10,088 nt of DNA. It comes from Methylophaga sp. GTDB taxonomy: Bacteria > Pseudomonadota > Gammaproteobacteria > Nitrosococcales > Methylophagaceae. Below the pieces are notes generated by a model. The model did no database searches. It had not been told where the DNA came from and was given only the letters and a program-made list of their open reading frames with translations. The DNA lies in NCBI GenBank assembly GCA_002733335.1, contig NVVK01000004.1:117185-127272 (forward strand), written 5' to 3'. This document shows positions 7,787-10,088 of the stretch, one piece after another (positions within the stretch are counted from its first letter, which is position 1; each line of letters begins with the position of its first letter). The position numbers and the translations under genes are program-made.

Positions 7787-9301
7787 CTACTCTCCCGCAC
7801 CACTTTCATCTGCAAACCATGACTCGCGCGCTTTCATAATAAGCGCTGCGGCTTGTTTCTCATCAATAGCATCAATATCTGTTAACTCATCCACTGATTG
7901 ATCCGCTAAATCATCAATCGTATTAATATCATGACTCGCTAACGTTAATGCTAATTCTTTGGTCATGCCTTCCATTTCTAATAAATTCTGTTCTGGTTTC
8001 GCTGACTCTAATTGTTCTTCATTCGCTATTGCGCGAGTTAAAAGCACGTCTCGTGCACGAGACCGAAGCTCAGCAACAATATCTTCATCAAACTCTTCAA
8101 TTTCCAACATTTCAGCTTCAGGGACATACGCCACTTCTTCTAGACTAGAGAATCCTTCTTGAGCCAAGATAAGGGCTACGTCTTCATCAACATCTAAATC
8201 TTTCATAAAGATTTCAATATGGATACTAAGTTCTGATTCTGCTTTTTGATCGGCGTCGGCAGCGGACATGACATTCAAATCCCAGCCCGTTAACTGGCTA
8301 GCAAGGCGTACATTTTGCCCTCCTCTACCAATCGCTTGCGAAAGTTGATCTTCAGCTACAGCAATATCCATACTGTGTGCGTCTTCATCAACGACAATCG
8401 ATAATACTTCTGCTGGCGCCATGGCATTAATAGCAAATCGTGCAGGATCTTCATCCCACATGATGATATCAACACGCTCACCGCCCAATTCATTGGTCAC
8501 AACTTGTACACGTGAACCACGCATACCGACACAAGCACCAATAGGATCAATACGTGATTCTAGTGCCTCTACCGCTATTTTTGCGCGTAAACCTGGGTCA
8601 CGAGCAGCACCTCTAATCCCAATCATATTGTCACTGATTTCGGGTACTTCTAAAGTAAACAGTTCAGTAAGGAGTTCAGATGCAACACGGCTAACTAATA
8701 ATTGAGGGCCACGGCCTTCTGTCCTAATTTCTTTCAAATAAGCCCTAACACGATCACCTGTTCTAAAATTCTCACGAGGAATCATTTCTTCTCTTGGAAT
8801 AAAGGCTTCAGCATTACCACCTAAATCAAGGGTTACACTGCCACGCTCAACACGTTTCACCGTACCTAAAATCATTTTACCTATTTTTTCTTGGTATAGT
8901 TCAACCACTTGTGCGCGTTCTGCTTCACGTACTTTTTGTACAATAACTTGTTTTGCTGTTTGTGCGGCGATACGTCCAAAGGCTACCGATTCCATTGGCT
9001 CACGAATATAGTTGCCAACTTCAGCATCGTTTTGCTTTTTAAGGGCATCCTCTAGAAGAATATGCACTTCTGGTGAATCAAAAGGTTCTTCTTCACTTTC
9101 AATAACAATTAACCATTGACGAAATGTTTCATAGTCGCCTGTTTCACGATCAATAATAACCTGCGCATCTAACTCCGTATCACAGCCTTTGATTGTCGCC
9201 ATGGCAAGTGCAGATTCAATCGCACAAAAAATAACTTCTTTTGAGACACCTTTTTCATTAGAAACAGCATCTACAACCAGTAAAATTTCTTTATTATTCA
9301 T
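7787..9301 (-). CDS. nusA: Transcription termination/antitermination factor NusA
   Basis: NusA binds RNA polymerase and nascent RNA, promotes pausing and intrinsic termination, and takes part in antitermination complexes. The product is 504 aa. It has an N-terminal RNAP-binding domain (about 1-125, with QTAKQVIVQKVREAERA) and an S1 domain (about 137-203). KH1 carries GMRG (259-262) and KH2 carries GRGG (325-328). Two acidic C-terminal AR repeats lie at about 365-425 and 438-496, and their presence is typical of Gammaproteobacteria. The open frame extends nine codons further upstream, but ATG 9301 is preferred. It gives the family start MNNKEIL and has GAGGG with good spacing. The rimP-nusA gap is 57 nt without an obvious terminator or promoter. 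E. coli NusA influences expression of its own operon; no such site is recognised here. Confidence 0.98.
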   Translation of the reverse strand: MNNKEILLVVDAVSNEKGVSKEVIFCAIESALAMATIKGCDTELDAQVIIDRETGDYETFRQWLIVIESEEEPFDSPEVHILLEDALKKQNDAEVGNYIREPMESVAFGRIAAQTAKQVIVQKVREAERAQVVELYQEKIGKMILGTVKRVERGSVTLDLGGNAEAFIPREEMIPRENFRTGDRVRAYLKEIRTEGRGPQLLVSRVASELLTELFTLEVPEISDNMIGIRGAARDPGLRAKIAVEALESRIDPIGACVGMRGSRVQVVTNELGGERVDIIMWDEDPARFAINAMAPAEVLSIVVDEDAHSMDIAVAEDQLSQAIGRGGQNVRLASQLTGWDLNVMSAADADQKAESELSIHIEIFMKDLDVDEDVALILAQEGFSSLEEVAYVPEAEMLEIEEFDEDIVAELRSRARDVLLTRAIANEEQLESAKPEQNLLEMEGMTKELALTLASHDINTIDDLADQSVDELTDIDAIDEKQAAALIMKARESWFADESGAGE

Positions 9302-9358
9302 TTCGCCCTCAATGTTTCCTTCACGCAAGCTTATTCAACCGTTAATAATACGCTTTTT

Positions 9359-9805
9359 TTATGCTACGAGCCTAGCTTTTGATAATTTTGTTAAAGGTAA
9401 TTCATAAATCTCACCATCAACCTCAATCAAAATGTCATTATCACTCATACCTTGTAAAACACCTTTAAAATTACGTCGTCCTTGAACCGGTAACTTCATT
9501 GTGATTTTCACTTCACTTCCAGCAAAGCGTTCAAAGTCTCGATCTTTAAATAAAGGCCTATCAAATCCAGGTGAAGATACTTCCAAGCTATAAGTAGAAG
9601 CAATAGGTTCTTCGACTTCTAATATACCGCTAACCTGGTGACTGACACGCTCACAATCTTCTATTGCAATCCCTTGTTCTGAATCGATATAGATACGCAA
9701 AACAGTATTACTACCATTTTTTATATGTTCAACACCCACCAATTCATAACCTAATGTTTCTATCGGTACTTCAATCAAGTGTTCAATTTGGTCACTAACC
9801 GCCAT
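9359..9805 (-). CDS. rimP: Ribosome maturation factor RimP
   Basis: RimP assists 30S maturation, especially incorporation of the S12 region, and is needed for efficient growth. The product is 148 aa (E. coli 150). The N-terminal alpha/beta domain has PIETLGYELVGVEHI, LRIYIDSEQGI and DCERVSHQVSGIL. The signature LEVSSPGFDRPLF follows, then a C-terminal SH3-like beta domain (about 90-148) with VQGRRNFKGVLQG. It is the first protein gene of the operon, as in E. coli, where it follows the metY tRNA. The ATG at 9805 has GGGGA 4 nt upstream, mostly contributed by the end of the inverted-repeat element at 9812-9954. rimP expression therefore probably depends on that element or on read-through from the tRNA gene. 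Confidence 0.97.
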   Translation of the reverse strand: MAVSDQIEHLIEVPIETLGYELVGVEHIKNGSNTVLRIYIDSEQGIAIEDCERVSHQVSGILEVEEPIASTYSLEVSSPGFDRPLFKDRDFERFAGSEVKITMKLPVQGRRNFKGVLQGMSDNDILIEVDGEIYELPLTKLSKARLVA

Positions 9806-9809
9806 TACA

Positions 9810-9814
9810 TCCCC
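9810..9814 (-). promoter_or_regulatory. rimP ribosome-binding site formed at the end of the inverted-repeat element
   Basis: On the minus strand the sequence before the start is TATGGGGATGTA-ATG. Aligned with the full anti-Shine-Dalgarno complement TAAGGAGGTG, 8 of 10 positions pair if one G-U wobble is counted. Three of the four Gs (9812-9814) are the outermost bases of the element's inverted repeat, so the junction itself creates the site. Confidence 0.6.
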
Positions 9815-9954
9815 ATAATCATTAGAATTGCAGATTTATAGCACTCATACTAACTACACTGGCTGCGTTATATTATCAAGCCATAGCTTACTCATATTCC
9901 ACGTCACCCTTACCATTATGCACACTATAAAGTAGCAATTCTAATGGTTATGGG
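9812..9954. mobile_element. 143-bp MITE-like element with about 20-bp terminal inverted repeats
   Basis: The ends are CCCATAATCATTAGAATTGC (9812-9831) and, at 9935-9954 on the opposite strand, CCCATAACCATTAGAATTGC: 19 of 20 identical. Symmetry continues inward after a 3-nt mismatch with TTTATAG in both arms, then several G-U compatible pairs, then CATA in both arms. Each arm is therefore about 40 nt. The centre contains a further TGGCT / AGCCA inverted repeat. There is no coding capacity and no transposase. No clear target-site duplication is visible (flanks c and ta), so the age and true ends are uncertain. The element fills the space between the second terminator after the tRNA (tail ends at 9958) and the rimP start (9805). 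A chance hairpin of this length is improbable. That it is mobile is inference, because only one copy is visible. Confidence 0.7.
9835..9843 (-). promoter_or_regulatory. Candidate extended -10 promoter for the rimP operon, inside the element
   Basis: On the minus strand TGCTATAAA matches the extended -10 pattern TG-n-TATAAT at all but the last base. I see no convincing -35 at 16-18 nt, which extended -10 promoters can tolerate. RNA would start near 9828, leaving a leader of about 23 nt before rimP. Because the arms are symmetric, the other arm carries an outward-facing TATAAA (9925-9930, plus strand) but without the TG. Confidence 0.4.
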
Positions 9955-9957
9955 TAT

Positions 9958-9979
9958 AAAAAAAGGGCCTGCGGCCCCC
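9958..9979 (-). terminator. Second intrinsic terminator after the tRNA gene
   Basis: On the minus strand GGGCC-GCA-GGCCC forms a 5-bp GC-only stem, extendable by G-U pairs, followed directly by seven Ts (9964-9958). This is a textbook intrinsic terminator. It is the last feature before the inverted-repeat element. Confidence 0.75.
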
Positions 9980-10001
9980 AATTTTAAATTCAAACATCCA
10001 G

Positions 10002-10026
10002 AAAAACAAAAACCCCATTCTGGGGT
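10002..10026 (-). terminator. First intrinsic terminator after the tRNA gene
   Basis: On the minus strand ACCCCA-GAA-TGGGGT forms a 6-bp stem followed by TTTTGTTTTT. It begins 11 nt after the CCA end of the tRNA. It would end the tRNA transcript before the rimP operon, at least partly. Confidence 0.8.
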
Positions 10027-10037
10027 CTTGTAATCTT

Positions 10038-10088
10038 TGGTAGCGGGGGCTGGATTTGAACCAACGACCTTCGGGTTATGAGCCCGAC
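10038..10088 (-). tRNA. Initiator tRNA-fMet(CAT), 3' portion, truncated by the window edge
   Basis: The last 51 nt of the gene are present. They include the anticodon arm TCGGG-CTCATAA-CCCGA, the variable loop, the T arm GTTGG-TTCAAAT-CCAGC, the 3' acceptor strand, discriminator A and an encoded CCA. The three consecutive G-C pairs at the base of the CAU loop are the hallmark of initiator tRNA. They are needed for P-site binding, so this is not elongator Met or the Ile-CAU precursor. The D arm and 5' acceptor strand lie outside the window. Position 72 is T, where E. coli has A. The gene stands immediately upstream of the rimP-nusA-infB operon, the same place as metY in E. coli, so IF2 and its ligand are encoded side by side. 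Confidence 0.95.

Noticed and set aside
9302..9328. Nine-codon N-terminal extension of nusA
   Set aside because: Homologues begin at MNNKEIL and a good GAGGG site lies before ATG 9301; the extension covers that ribosome-binding site.
9887..9930. Full -35/-10 promoter in the tRNA-proximal arm of the element on the minus strand
   Set aside because: TTGCTA and CATAAT are there but only 12 nt apart; not a plausible promoter.
1..10088. CRISPR array, prophage, toxin-antitoxin or transposase genes
   Set aside because: No direct-repeat array, no phage or transposase motifs; all large open frames are accounted for by the conserved operon and the M16 peptidase.

Overview
The window is a housekeeping block of a gammaproteobacterium of moderate-to-low GC. 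Every gene found is on the minus strand, so transcription runs from high to low coordinates. The order is initiator tRNA-fMet, rimP, nusA, infB, rbfA, truB, [M16-type peptidase gene], rpsO, pnp. Apart from the peptidase gene this is the classic metY-rimP-nusA-infB-rbfA-truB-rpsO-pnp cluster of Gammaproteobacteria. Protein features such as the two C-terminal AR repeats of NusA and the form of IF2 and PNPase agree with that class. I cannot name the genus; a non-enteric, possibly marine lineage is a guess from composition only.

Right edge (9806-10088). The 3' two thirds of an initiator tRNA is followed by two consecutive intrinsic terminators. Next comes a compact 143-bp element bounded by 20-bp inverted repeats with one mismatch, whose symmetry continues imperfectly inward to about 40 bp per arm. 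It looks like a MITE. It sits directly between the second terminator and the rimP start codon. It supplies most of the likely rimP Shine-Dalgarno sequence and an extended -10 promoter candidate facing rimP.

Middle (3671-9805). RimP (30S maturation), NusA (transcription elongation, termination and antitermination), IF2 (initiator tRNA delivery), RbfA (30S maturation) and TruB (tRNA psi55) form a tight operon. The gaps are 57, 3, 1 and 2 nt. truB starts with TTG two bases after the rbfA stop, which suggests translational coupling.

Insertion (1684-3627). A 647-residue exported protein lies between truB and rpsO, which are normally neighbours. It has a signal peptide, a complete M16 zinc peptidase core, three membrane helices and a cytosolic beta-rich, possibly PH-like tail. 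Its sampled base composition is more AT-rich than its neighbours, and a perfect 14-bp palindrome lies just upstream. This accessory gene is the least expected item in the window and the best candidate for undescribed biology.

Left edge (1-1683). rpsO has a good sigma70-type promoter and a leader of about 100 nt with mutually exclusive pairings near its Shine-Dalgarno, as expected for S15 autocontrol. A strong 15-bp hairpin then separates rpsO from pnp. The pnp gene starts with GTG, has its own small leader hairpin, and runs off the left edge after about 359 codons. The genes work together in ribosome assembly, translation initiation, transcription elongation and RNA decay. The peptidase has no evident link to these roles and probably shares only their transcription.
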